Assembly (NCBI RefSeq): GCF_012027635.1
Contig: NZ_SNUS01000001.1
Coordinates: 496,001 to 560,000, forward strand
Direction: 5' to 3'
DNA: 64,000 nt
DNA from: Thermococcus sp. 21S9
GTDB lineage: Archaea > Methanobacteriota_B > Thermococci > Thermococcales > Thermococcaceae
Made by a program: the position numbers and the translations under genes. How positions within the stretch are numbered: the first letter of the stretch is position 1; every line of letters begins with the position of its first letter. Below are positions 52,767 through 61,286 of this stretch, piece after piece. The notes below the pieces were generated by a model that saw only the letters and a list, made by a program, of their open reading frames with translations, had not been told where the DNA came from and ran no database searches.

Positions 52767-54131
52767 ACCCGCCATCTCATAAACCTCAATTCCATTCTTT
52801 GAGTAAACGAGCACGTACCTCCCACCGACCATCTCCCTCAGTCTCTTCAGGTAGAGCCTTCCGTGATACGTCCTCACGTCCACGAACACCAAATCCGGCT
52901 TAATCCCCGCGGGATAGACGTAGACGTTTTCCTTAACCGCCAGGGCCGGATAAAAAGCCGGCTGGGTGTAAACCGAGAGATTGGTCTTCAAGAGTGCATC
53001 AACAACTGTCCAGGCGGTTTTATAACCCGGCATGGGTTCAAGAACGGAATAGTGGACGATTGAAAGCGGTTCCTCAGGGATTTCCCTTGCAATGGGCATC
53101 GTAGCCCAGGAAGCTAGAAGACCAACGGCGAGCAGAACGGGAAGGACCTTTCTCAGTTCGAGCTCCTTCAGGGCGAATACCGCGCCAACGAACGAGAGTG
53201 GAAGGAGCATGTACGGGTAATGGAAGCCGAAGGTGTACTGGCTCGGTCTTGAAGCTAAGAGGTTCTCAAGCCACGGAAGAGTCAGGAGAACCCAGTTCCG
53301 GGGAAGGAAGAGCGGGAGAAGGCCAAAACTCAGGTTGAAGAGGAGGAAGTAGGCGAGCTTCTTTCCGGTCAGGTGAAAGTGCCTGTACAGGTGACCGTAT
53401 AGGTAGCCGTTTCCGAAGTGAGGGATAACGAGTTTGATGACGATGAGGCCGTAGATGACCGCCAGCCCCGCAAGGAATACAAAGCGGAGGTTTTTCCGGA
53501 GGTTTTCGACGGAAAAGCCGTGGCGGAGGGCCCACCACAGCGAGAGCGATAAAACACCGATGAACGCGTCCTCCTTGGTCAATAGTATCAGAGCCGTCGT
53601 GGCGTAGAAGCCGATGACGTTCCCGTCGATGAGGAAGTAAACGGCGAGGAGAAAGAGCGGAACGGCCAGAGATACGGGGTGGAACTCGAAGAGATTTATT
53701 CCAATGAGAGACGAGTTGAAGGCGTAGAGCGCCGTCAGCGCAATCGCCGTTCTCTTATTCAGGACCTTTTTGGCAAGCAGGTAGGCGATTAGGACTGAAA
53801 AACCAAGGGCAAGGCTCTGAATTGCCAGGAGGGTCTTCGTGGACGGAAAGAGTTTGAAAACGGGAACGAGGAGCAGGAGAATCGGCTGGAAGTGAACGCC
53901 AAAGTGATTGGTGACACCGTAGAGTTGCCACTCGACGGTGTTGAAAAGGGGTCTCCCGGTGAGGAAACTCGATAGGGACTGGGTGAAGATTCCGAGGTCA
54001 AGGCTCGTGTATTTGAAGTACTCGAACTTCAGGAAACTTAAACGAACCATAACGAGCGAATAAACTGATGCAATGAGAACCGCGGTGATATCGTAAGGGG
54101 ATAACTGAATTTTAAATTCAAGTTTCACCAT
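52731..54131 (-). CDS. DUF2079 membrane protein (GT-C-like)
   Basis: A 466-residue protein with about 10-11 membrane helices and a soluble C-terminal region. Characteristic DUF2079 segments are YTSLDLGIFTQSL (near residue 42), NHFGVHFQPILLLLVPVF and YTFGFHYPYMLLPLSFVG. The family has a GT-C glycosyltransferase-like layout and probably uses a polyprenyl-phosphate sugar donor, but no reaction is shown. Confidence 0.75.
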   Translation of the reverse strand: MVKLEFKIQLSPYDITAVLIASVYSLVMVRLSFLKFEYFKYTSLDLGIFTQSLSSFLTGRPLFNTVEWQLYGVTNHFGVHFQPILLLLVPVFKLFPSTKTLLAIQSLALGFSVLIAYLLAKKVLNKRTAIALTALYAFNSSLIGINLFEFHPVSLAVPLFLLAVYFLIDGNVIGFYATTALILLTKEDAFIGVLSLSLWWALRHGFSVENLRKNLRFVFLAGLAVIYGLIVIKLVIPHFGNGYLYGHLYRHFHLTGKKLAYFLLFNLSFGLLPLFLPRNWVLLTLPWLENLLASRPSQYTFGFHYPYMLLPLSFVGAVFALKELELRKVLPVLLAVGLLASWATMPIAREIPEEPLSIVHYSVLEPMPGYKTAWTVVDALLKTNLSVYTQPAFYPALAVKENVYVYPAGIKPDLVFVDVRTYHGRLYLKRLREMVGGRYVLVYSKNGIEVYEMAGLKLPLPLEELD

Positions 54132-54159
54132 CAGACATAGTTAAAGTGTGGGTTTAAAA

Positions 54160-54456
54160 TTATTTCGTCCAATCCTCTGAGAGAAGGATTATTTCTTCGC
54201 GGACCCTGGCCCGGTCGGCCTTGTCAACGACGAGAAACACCTCCTGAACACTTCCATCGCTCTTGGCGACGAGCTTAAGGCCGGTCTGCGTTTCCCGCGT
54301 CACCTTAATCTCAAATCCCCGGGAATCGCTTGCGTAAATCCTGCCCGGGATTACCTTCTTGACGCCGGGAATCGAGGCTATCTCCTCGAGCGGTTTCTCA
54401 AGGCCCTTGAGGAAGTGGTGCTCCCTCTTGACGCCTTTGCGGAAGTACTTGGGCAT
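54160..54456 (-). CDS. DUF2103 protein
   Basis: A 98-residue basic protein resembling DUF2103 (KYFRKGVKREHHFLKGLEKPLEEIASIPGVKKVIPGRI). The family is described as a predicted metal-binding protein; the His pair (HH near residue 13) is consistent with this. Single gene, divergent from the toxin-antitoxin pair. Confidence 0.65.
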   Translation of the reverse strand: MPKYFRKGVKREHHFLKGLEKPLEEIASIPGVKKVIPGRIYASDSRGFEIKVTRETQTGLKLVAKSDGSVQEVFLVVDKADRARVREEIILLSEDWTK

Positions 54457-54536
54457 GGACGTAGATTCAACCCGGGACTTTTAGCTCTTGCGCAAGGCTT
54501 AAGTTATCCTCGATGTCAAACTACATCGGTGGGAGA

Positions 54537-54809
54537 ATGGAGGACCTGTGGATTGTTAAAGAGTTTGAAAAAGTGGCGGAGTTAATGCCAGAGAAAGCCC
54601 TCCGCCTTATAAAGAAGGACCCCGACCTCTTAAAGGAAATAGTAATCTCAGCGTATCTTGATGAAATCATAAGCCTCGGAAAAGCCGCAGAGGTCCTCGG
54701 GGTAACGAGGGAGGAGCTTATGGAGGAGTTTAAAAAACGGGGAATCCCCATCAGAACTCCCGACAGAGAAGACGTTCTCTCAGAGGTGGAGGTTATAACG
54801 TGTTTGTAG
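54537..54809 (+). CDS. UPF0175 family antitoxin
   Basis: A 90-residue protein with the UPF0175 pattern: a helical N-terminus and a helix-turn-helix near residue 50 (SLGKAAEVLGVTREELMEEFKKRGIPIR). Overlaps the PIN-domain gene by 10 bases, the usual UPF0175/DUF3368 module. The start ATG 54537 is behind GGTGGGAGA. Confidence 0.78.
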   Translation: MEDLWIVKEFEKVAELMPEKALRLIKKDPDLLKEIVISAYLDEIISLGKAAEVLGVTREELMEEFKKRGIPIRTPDREDVLSEVEVITCL

Positions 54810-55282
54810 TGGACACAACGGTGTTGTCCAATTTTGCAAAGACGAATTCGATGGACGTTCTTGGGAAAATTCTCAGTGAAACAGCGCTAACAACTCCCCA
54901 CGTTGTTGAGGAATTTATGGTGGGAGTTAAGCGAGGCAGGTATCCTCCAGTTGAAATCACCCTACATATCGCAGAGCTCACTCCTGAGGAAGAAAGATTA
55001 TACCAGCTCCTTCGCGCGAAGCTGGGAAAGGGAGAATCATCTTGCATAGCTGTCGCAAAACACAGGGGGTTAATTTTGCTCAGCGATGACTACGACGCGC
55101 GAAAGAAGGCGAGACTGCTTGGGGTCAAAGTGTCGGGGACGATAGGAGTTCTCGTGCTTGGAGTCAAGAAAGGCATTCTGACGTTGGAAGAAGGCAATGA
55201 GTTGCTGGAGAAAATGATTGAAACAGGCTTCTACTCTCCCGTGAAAAGACTTGAAGAAGTTATGCCCGCTTCCTCACCTTGA
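54800..55282 (+). CDS. DUF3368 PIN-like toxin
   Basis: A 160-residue PIN-like ribonuclease of the DUF3368 group: D5 (FVVDTTVLSNF), E (VVEEFMVG), GKGESSCIAVAK with its acidic residue, and LLSDDYDARKKA as the last acidic cluster. GTG start at 54800, in the overlap with the antitoxin. The 3' end overlaps arcS by 23 bases. Confidence 0.8.
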   Translation: MFVVDTTVLSNFAKTNSMDVLGKILSETALTTPHVVEEFMVGVKRGRYPPVEITLHIAELTPEEERLYQLLRAKLGKGESSCIAVAKHRGLILLSDDYDARKKARLLGVKVSGTIGVLVLGVKKGILTLEEGNELLEKMIETGFYSPVKRLEEVMPASSP

Positions 55283-56966
55283 CGGCAACGCCCTTCTTTG
55301 CCCTAATCATCTCCTCTCCAGCGAGAACGGCCTTGCCGACGCCGACGACCTTCTCGTCCCTCACGACGCCGACTATGTCGTCGGGGCGAATCCTCTCGTC
55401 GGCCTCGTTCACGCCGACCGCGAAGACGTCACCGCGCAGGTCGAAGTCAATCTTCACCCAATAGGCTTTGAGGGAGTCGTAAATCCTCTGCATTCCAAAG
55501 GGCGTGACGCTTATGACACCTTCTCTAAAGGTTCCCGTCTGCTGGTTCTCAACGAAGAGGCGGAGCATTTTAGAGCCTTTAACGTGGCCGTTATCGGGAA
55601 GGACGGCCTCTCCTGCTCCAGCGCCAAAGTAGAAGTCGAAGACCTTCCTTATGTTCTCGAAATAGCGGTAGGTCCTGTCCTCCTTCGTCCCCTCAAGGTG
55701 GAACTCCCTCAGGGTCTCGGTGAGGGACTTCAGGCTTTCCCTGCTCGTCGTTCCACCCTCGACACGGGTGAATATTATCTCCCTACCCGAGAGCTCTCCC
55801 GCGAGCCTCGCTATCTCGACGTAGGCCTCGTCGAGGTGCGCTACTATCGGAACGTCCTTCGGGTACTTCTCGAGGGTCTTCGCGAGGAGTTCGGCGGCCG
55901 GCTTAATCTCCTCCTCGCTCCAGTGGCCGGTGACGACTATGTCGTACTTTGCCAGCCACTCCCACTCCCTCGGAACGACGCCGAAGGGTGAAGTGAGGAT
56001 TAGCTCGTGAACCCTGGCCGTTCCTGAGCCTAAAGCTTCCTTCACGGCGCGCCTGTAGAGGGTGTGCGAGCGGGAGAAGGAGTAGGGCTTCTTGGCCGAG
56101 CATGGGAAGAGAAGAACCAGCTCGGTGTTCTTCGGAGGAGTGAAGCGCTCGAGGACGCGGGAGTGCCAGCGCTTGACCTCGGGCCTCCTAATCGAGGCGT
56201 CGCTGATGAAATAGACCGTCTCCTTCTGAATCGGCGTGTACTTCTCAAGGTAATCGGCGTGCTCCAAATCCGCTATGCGGAGAATTCCCGCGTGGTACTG
56301 GGTGTAGAACAGGTTCTCCACGAGGTAGCGGAGCTTACCGTTCTCAAGGGCCTTTCTCACAAGGAGTATCGTCTCTCTCGCGAAGTCGAGGGAGTTGGGT
56401 TCCTTGCCCCAGAGGAACGGGCTGTACTGGGTGAAGCCCTTGCCCTCGAAGTCGTAGAGCTTGAGCGAGCGCGTGTCAAAGGCGTCAACACCCAGGTAAA
56501 CTGCTAACGGATAGAAGAACGGCTCCAAATCCGCTATAATCATCAGGTTGGGGAACCTCTCGCGGAGCGCGCGGAGGATTTTAACGAAGTAGCGGTACTC
56601 CTTGACGAGGATTTTGGAGTTGCCGAGGTAGACGGCATCGAAGTTGTGGCGCTCGATTATTTTGAAGAACTCCTCGAGGTACTCGGTTCTCCTCAGGGCT
56701 GGCAAATAGAAGGCGTTGAAGCCTTCATAATTAACGCTCCAGAGCCTTCCAAGGGCCTTCTCGATAACTTCAGCGGGAGTGTAGAAGCCAAGCGGAATTG
56801 AGGGGGCAAGGTTGAAGTCGTAGTCGCCGGGCTCGTCAGGGTGGAAGAAGGAGTTGAAGGGGGAGAGCGTGAAGTCTACCTCTGCCAAGGCGGGGGTCCT
56901 GAAGGAGTAATCCCCTAAGCGAACTAACCCAAGCCTGCCGGGACCTTCGTGTTTGATGACTTCCAT
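55260..56966 (-). CDS. arcS: Archaeosine synthase subunit ArcS
   Basis: A 568-residue protein that converts preQ0 at position 15 of archaeal tRNA into archaeosine (with a lysine or ammonia donor and, in this lineage, a radical SAM partner). The ArcS-specific motif PCSAKKPYS is at residues 288-296; the N-terminal region is a degenerate transglycosylase-like barrel, and residues about 495-568 form a PUA domain. The start ATG 56966 overlaps the upstream gene's stop region. The partner gene is not in this window. Confidence 0.87.
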   Translation of the reverse strand: MEVIKHEGPGRLGLVRLGDYSFRTPALAEVDFTLSPFNSFFHPDEPGDYDFNLAPSIPLGFYTPAEVIEKALGRLWSVNYEGFNAFYLPALRRTEYLEEFFKIIERHNFDAVYLGNSKILVKEYRYFVKILRALRERFPNLMIIADLEPFFYPLAVYLGVDAFDTRSLKLYDFEGKGFTQYSPFLWGKEPNSLDFARETILLVRKALENGKLRYLVENLFYTQYHAGILRIADLEHADYLEKYTPIQKETVYFISDASIRRPEVKRWHSRVLERFTPPKNTELVLLFPCSAKKPYSFSRSHTLYRRAVKEALGSGTARVHELILTSPFGVVPREWEWLAKYDIVVTGHWSEEEIKPAAELLAKTLEKYPKDVPIVAHLDEAYVEIARLAGELSGREIIFTRVEGGTTSRESLKSLTETLREFHLEGTKEDRTYRYFENIRKVFDFYFGAGAGEAVLPDNGHVKGSKMLRLFVENQQTGTFREGVISVTPFGMQRIYDSLKAYWVKIDFDLRGDVFAVGVNEADERIRPDDIVGVVRDEKVVGVGKAVLAGEEMIRAKKGVAVKVRKRA

Positions 56967-56971
56967 GGGCA

Positions 56972-57877
56972 TCACACGAGGTTGTAGCGCTGGAGGAGCA
57001 ACAGTTCGTCGAGGGTGAGCTTCTCACCGCGCTTGAACTTCTCAAGGGCCTCAACTGCCCTCTCGAAGCTTGCGTCCTTCTTGGAGCGCATCCTTGCGAC
57101 GAGCCTGTAAGCTATGAGCTCCTTGTGCTTCTCGTCGTACTCGCGAATCTTCTTCTCGATGGCGCGGAGCTCCCTCCTGACCTCCCTAACCTTCTCGCGG
57201 AGCTCGACGACCTTGGCGTGGTACTCGTCGGCCTCCTTCTTGACCTCGTCGGCCTTGTTGAAGGCCTGAATCATCTGCTCGTGGTACTGCTGGCTCTGGT
57301 TGGCGAGCTTCTGTATCTCAAGGCTTATGGCCTTCCTGGCCTTCTTGAGCTGGTCAACCTTCTTCCTCGTCTCGACGAGCTTCTTGTGGAACCTGTCGGC
57401 CTGCTGGATTATCTCAAGCTCGGTCGCGAGAACCTGTATCTGGTCGACTATCTGCTTCTCCCTCTCGGGGGTGATGTTCGGGTTGGTCTGGAGCTCCCAC
57501 TCGAGCTTCTCTATCCTCTCCTGTATCTTCTCCGGAGGCATGCGGAGCCTTCTGAGCTGGTTGTACTCGTCCCTCTTCGTCCTGTACTCAAGGATTTCCT
57601 GGTAGAGGAGGTCGAGCTTGGCGTTGATTTCCTCCCTGTTCTTCTTGAGCTCCTTTATCTTCTGGTTTATCTCGTCCCTCTTCGCCTTGTACTCCCTGCC
57701 CTTCTGCCTCAACTGCTGGACTTCCTTGTTCTTCTCGTCCCTCTTCTGAATCCAGGTCTGGAGCTCCTTCTCGAGCTCATCAAGTTTGGCCCTTATCTCG
57801 TTTCTCTCCTTTTCAAGGGCCTCCAATTCTCTCTTGATTCTCTTAATCTCCTCTGGGTCCACTTTAACCGTTGGCAT
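56972..57877 (-). CDS. Long coiled-coil protein (COG1340-like)
   Basis: A 301-residue protein that is almost entirely heptad-rich coiled coil (Glu/Lys/Arg/Leu) with no globular domain, matching the widely conserved archaeal COG1340 type. Its role is unknown; its operon position before arcS suggests it is coexpressed with the tRNA enzyme. The start is set at ATG 57877 (M of MPTVKVDPEEI), with GGGGTAAGAG upstream. Confidence 0.75.
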   Translation of the reverse strand: MPTVKVDPEEIKRIKRELEALEKERNEIRAKLDELEKELQTWIQKRDEKNKEVQQLRQKGREYKAKRDEINQKIKELKKNREEINAKLDLLYQEILEYRTKRDEYNQLRRLRMPPEKIQERIEKLEWELQTNPNITPEREKQIVDQIQVLATELEIIQQADRFHKKLVETRKKVDQLKKARKAISLEIQKLANQSQQYHEQMIQAFNKADEVKKEADEYHAKVVELREKVREVRRELRAIEKKIREYDEKHKELIAYRLVARMRSKKDASFERAVEALEKFKRGEKLTLDELLLLQRYNLV

Positions 57878-57998
57878 CTCTCTTACCCCTCTCCCATTTT
57901 TAGAACAGCTCTGTTCACTCCAAACATCTGGACTGAAAAATGCAAGACCCAATAAAAACTTTTTGGCCGAAATCGAAAAGGAGTAAAAGGAAAGTAAC

Positions 57999-58844
57999 TC
58001 ACTTCGAGTTCTCGGCCTTCTGGGGGTAGGGCATGAACTCCACCGTTCCCCTCTGTCTCATCGGTTGCTTGTAGAGCTCCATGAGGGCGTAAACTTCCTC
58101 GGGAACGTCGGTGCTCACGTGGAGGCCGAGCTCTTTGGCGTGCTCGTAGGTAATCGGGTAGTCGTGCGTCCACCTGCCCTCGGTGAGTATCTGTGCCAGC
58201 TCTCTCGCTTTCTCCTCGCCGTACCTGTCCTTGAGGAGGTGGTAGACGAAGTCGCGAACCTGCTTTATGGCCTTCTCAGCCACGTCGGCAAGGATTAGCG
58301 TCTGGTCGTCCACCTTTTCAACGCCCTTCTTCTCGACGGCCCTGACTATGCTCGGTCCCGGGTACTGGCCGAGCTGTGGGTCGACCGGGCCGAGAACCGC
58401 GTGCGGGTCCATTATTATCTTGTCCGCCGCGAGGGCTATAAGCGTTCCACCGCTCATGGCGTAGTGCGGGACTATCACGCGGGTCTCAGCAGGGTGGTCC
58501 TTAAGGGCCTTGGCTATCTGGGTCGCCGCGAGGACGAGTCCCCCTGGCGTGTGGATTATCAGGTCAATGGGCTTGTCCTTGGGGGCCATTCTGATAGCCC
58601 TGAGGATTTCCTCGCTGTCTTCCATGCTGATGAAGCGGTAGAAGGGTATGCCAAAGAGTCCTATGCTCTCCTGCCTGTGAATCATCGTTATTACCGTCGA
58701 GCCCCTGTTGCGGGAAAGCCGTTGGAGGATTCTTGCCCTAGCTATCTGAAGGCTCCTGTACTGCATCTGAGGCCATAGGAGCAGGTACAGGAAGAAAAGC
58801 CACCATATAAGCGAGCCAAAGAACCCGCTTGCCGCGTCGCTCAT
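57999..58844 (-). CDS. SDH/ClpP-fold membrane serine protease
   Basis: A 281-residue protein with an N-terminal membrane helix (residues about 10-28), then a Clp/crotonase-fold domain. HTPGGLVLAATQIAKAL and YAMSGGTLIALAADKI (catalytic Ser region, near residue 128) are the hallmarks of the SDH family of archaeal and bacterial membrane serine proteases. Probably oligomeric, with the active site in the cytoplasm. Substrate unknown. Confidence 0.8.
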   Translation of the reverse strand: MSDAASGFFGSLIWWLFFLYLLLWPQMQYRSLQIARARILQRLSRNRGSTVITMIHRQESIGLFGIPFYRFISMEDSEEILRAIRMAPKDKPIDLIIHTPGGLVLAATQIAKALKDHPAETRVIVPHYAMSGGTLIALAADKIIMDPHAVLGPVDPQLGQYPGPSIVRAVEKKGVEKVDDQTLILADVAEKAIKQVRDFVYHLLKDRYGEEKARELAQILTEGRWTHDYPITYEHAKELGLHVSTDVPEEVYALMELYKQPMRQRGTVEFMPYPQKAENSK

Positions 58845-58891
58845 GTTATCACCTAATAGAAAAAGATGGAGGAGTATTTATAGGCTTTGGT

Positions 58892-59836
58892 TCAGTCCTT
58901 TACAACCTGGGTTCCCGTCTTCCCATCGAGGGCCTCCACTGCTTTATCGAGCGAGGCTATTATTCCCCTCTCACCTCCCCACTCGACGAACCTTATCACC
59001 GCCAGAACCTTCGGCCCCATGCTTCCCTTCTTGAAGTGGCCTTCCTCGTAGTACTTCCTCAGCTCCCCGACGGTAACCCTCTCAAGCCACCTCTCGTCCG
59101 GCTTACCGAAGTTTATTGCCGCGCCGTTGACGTCGGTGAGAATCATGAAGATATCGGCCTTGACTTCCTCCGCCAGCTTCTCCCCGGCCAAATCCTTGTC
59201 TATGACAGCCTCGACGCCCTTCAGCCTTCCGTCCTCCTCCACAACGGGAACGCCACCGCCACCGCTCGCGATGACTATGAAGCCCTTCTCCACCAGGTCC
59301 TGAATTACGGGGGCCTCGACGTGCCCCTTGGGGTCAGGGCTCGGCACCACCCTTCTCCAGCCCCTTCCGGAGTCCTCAACGACAACCCAGCCCTTCTCCT
59401 TCGCGAGCTTTTTGGCGGTCTCCTCGTCGTAGAAGGGCCCGACGGGCTTGCTCGGGTTCTGGAAGGCAGGGTCGTTCTTATCCACCAGCGTCTGGGTCAC
59501 TATCGTTGCGACTGGCCTCTCAATCCCGCGCGCGCGGAGCTCGTTGATTAGGGCCTGCTGTATCATGTAGCCAATCTGCCCCTGCGTCATTGCTCCGGCC
59601 ACGTCCATCGGTTGAGCTGGAATGCCGTAGACCTGCTGGCCCGCGTCCATGTGGAGGAGCAGAGCACCGACCTGCGGGCCGTTTCCGTGTGTTATAACGA
59701 CCTCGTAGCCCTTCTCGATTATATCCGCTATCTGTCTGGCCGTCTTTCTCACGTTCTCCATCTGCTCCTCGTAAGTGCCTTTTTGACCTCGCTGGAGGAT
59801 TGCATTACCGCCAAGGGCTATGACGACTCTCTTCAT
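58892..59836 (-). CDS. arcC: Carbamate kinase (carbamoyl phosphate forming)
   Basis: A 314-residue amino-acid kinase family member starting [22 protein letters not shown] near residue 51 and [15 protein letters not shown] near residue 210 bind phosphates. P. furiosus uses the orthologue (cpkA, also 314 residues) to make carbamoyl phosphate for pyrimidine and arginine synthesis, which would feed pyrBI here. The start at 59836 has AGGAGGTGATG upstream; the longer open frame to 59899 is unlikely. Confidence 0.92.
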   Translation of the reverse strand: MKRVVIALGGNAILQRGQKGTYEEQMENVRKTARQIADIIEKGYEVVITHGNGPQVGALLLHMDAGQQVYGIPAQPMDVAGAMTQGQIGYMIQQALINELRARGIERPVATIVTQTLVDKNDPAFQNPSKPVGPFYDEETAKKLAKEKGWVVVEDSGRGWRRVVPSPDPKGHVEAPVIQDLVEKGFIVIASGGGGVPVVEEDGRLKGVEAVIDKDLAGEKLAEEVKADIFMILTDVNGAAINFGKPDERWLERVTVGELRKYYEEGHFKKGSMGPKVLAVIRFVEWGGERGIIASLDKAVEALDGKTGTQVVKD

Positions 59837-59978
59837 GAGCATCACCTCCTGGGATGAAGGATTCTGTGCCCGAGCATAAAAACGTTCGTTAGGCCCCAAC
59901 GGTGTTCATTTGAAAAAGGTTCGGTGAGTGGTGAACTTAATTGGCAAACGTAAAGAAAAATAGCGGAAGGGCTTTCCT

Positions 59979-61241
59979 TCACAAATACCATTCCGAAAAG
60001 CTTCCGAGACCGAGTCTCTCAAGCGTCCTCATCACGCCCAGCGCTATCCCCTCAACCTCTATCCCGCCGGGGGGCTTGTAGGCATCGCCGACGACGTAAA
60101 CATCCTTTACCGGAAAGTCCTCGACAACCTGACCGCTGGCGACCCTGTTCACGGGGTTTCCGTCGAGGTAGGTCTGAACGAGAAGGATTTCGCCCTCGCT
60201 ATCGAGGTTCGGGAAGATTCTGTAGATGTCCTCAATGCCCTTCCTCCGCTCGGCCTTGACGTTTTTACTCTGCAAGGCGTGGTGGAGCATTATCAGGGTG
60301 TAACCTTCCCTGGCAAGCTCGGGACTGAGCGAGGAGGGCTCGTTGTAGCCGTTTATCCTCTCTGTGTCGAGGGTAAACACGACGGTGTTACCTATCCTCG
60401 GCTTCCCTTTCAGGGCGACGTTGTATTTAATGCCCTCGCTCGGCTTCAGCGAGTCAACGCGCTTCAGGTAATCGCTGTCGAAGTTGTCCCTCCCAATCAG
60501 CTCGACGGTCTCATTTATCCCAATGTTGGAAACGAGAACGTCATAGGGGAACTCCTCGCCTTCGGCGGTGATTGCCTTCTTCTCCTCAACATCGACTTCA
60601 ACAACTCTCTTCCGCGTTAGAACCCTGCCCCCGTTCCGCTCGACGATTCTCGCGAGTTCGTTAGTTACGGCGCTACAACCGCCCCTGATAAGTCCCGGTC
60701 CGCCCCATTTAAGCGCGGCCTTGATTTCCCTCGCCAGCTCTCCGGCCGGGACGTCGAGGACGCTGTCGGCCCAGCCAAGGAAGCTCCTGATGAAGAGGTC
60801 AACGAACTCGTTGTCGCCTATCTTCTCCCGAATCCACTCGCGCCCGCTCATCTCGGCCTCTTCTCCCTCTGGGAGTTTGTTCCTCTTCACGTCGAGGAGC
60901 AACTTCGTCGCTTTGGCCTTCTCGGTGAAGCTCAAGTACTTCCAGCCCTCGCGGTAGTGGAACGTTCTGCCCCCATAGAAAATCATGCCCTTCGGGTTGG
61001 AGTTGACGATTTGAACGTTTGCGTTGAGGAGCTTGAGGAGATAAGCTAATGGCCCGTCCTCGCCGTGGGGGAGCATGTGGAAGGCACCGGTGGAGAGACC
61101 AAAGCCCATGTACGGAAGGTTCGCGAAGCGTCCGCCGATTTTTGGTGACTTTTCGAGAACGGTAACATCATAGCCGTTCTTGGCGAGAAATGAAGCGGTT
61201 AAGAGCCCGCCGATGCCCGACCCTATGACCACAGCCCTCAT
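59979..61241 (-). CDS. Phytoene desaturase-like FAD oxidoreductase
   Basis: A 420-residue flavoprotein: GSGIGGLLTASFLAKNGYDVTVLEK (dinucleotide-binding loop, residues about 7-30), KIGGRF soon after and a C-terminal VYVVGDAYKPPGGIEVEGIALGV FAD segment, as in COG1233 (phytoene dehydrogenase-like). Thermococcales are not known to make carotenoids, so the substrate (perhaps a prenyl lipid) is open. Confidence 0.75.
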   Translation of the reverse strand: MRAVVIGSGIGGLLTASFLAKNGYDVTVLEKSPKIGGRFANLPYMGFGLSTGAFHMLPHGEDGPLAYLLKLLNANVQIVNSNPKGMIFYGGRTFHYREGWKYLSFTEKAKATKLLLDVKRNKLPEGEEAEMSGREWIREKIGDNEFVDLFIRSFLGWADSVLDVPAGELAREIKAALKWGGPGLIRGGCSAVTNELARIVERNGGRVLTRKRVVEVDVEEKKAITAEGEEFPYDVLVSNIGINETVELIGRDNFDSDYLKRVDSLKPSEGIKYNVALKGKPRIGNTVVFTLDTERINGYNEPSSLSPELAREGYTLIMLHHALQSKNVKAERRKGIEDIYRIFPNLDSEGEILLVQTYLDGNPVNRVASGQVVEDFPVKDVYVVGDAYKPPGGIEVEGIALGVMRTLERLGLGSFSEWYL

Positions 61242-61286
61242 TCTACCACCGGGAAGAGAAGAGAGGGGAAATATAAAAGGGTGTCG

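Noticed and set aside
57125-57955. 276-codon Leu/Val-rich open frame on the plus strand
   Set aside because: It is the antisense of the coiled-coil gene; the repetitive Leu pattern mirrors the Glu/Lys codons of the real gene.
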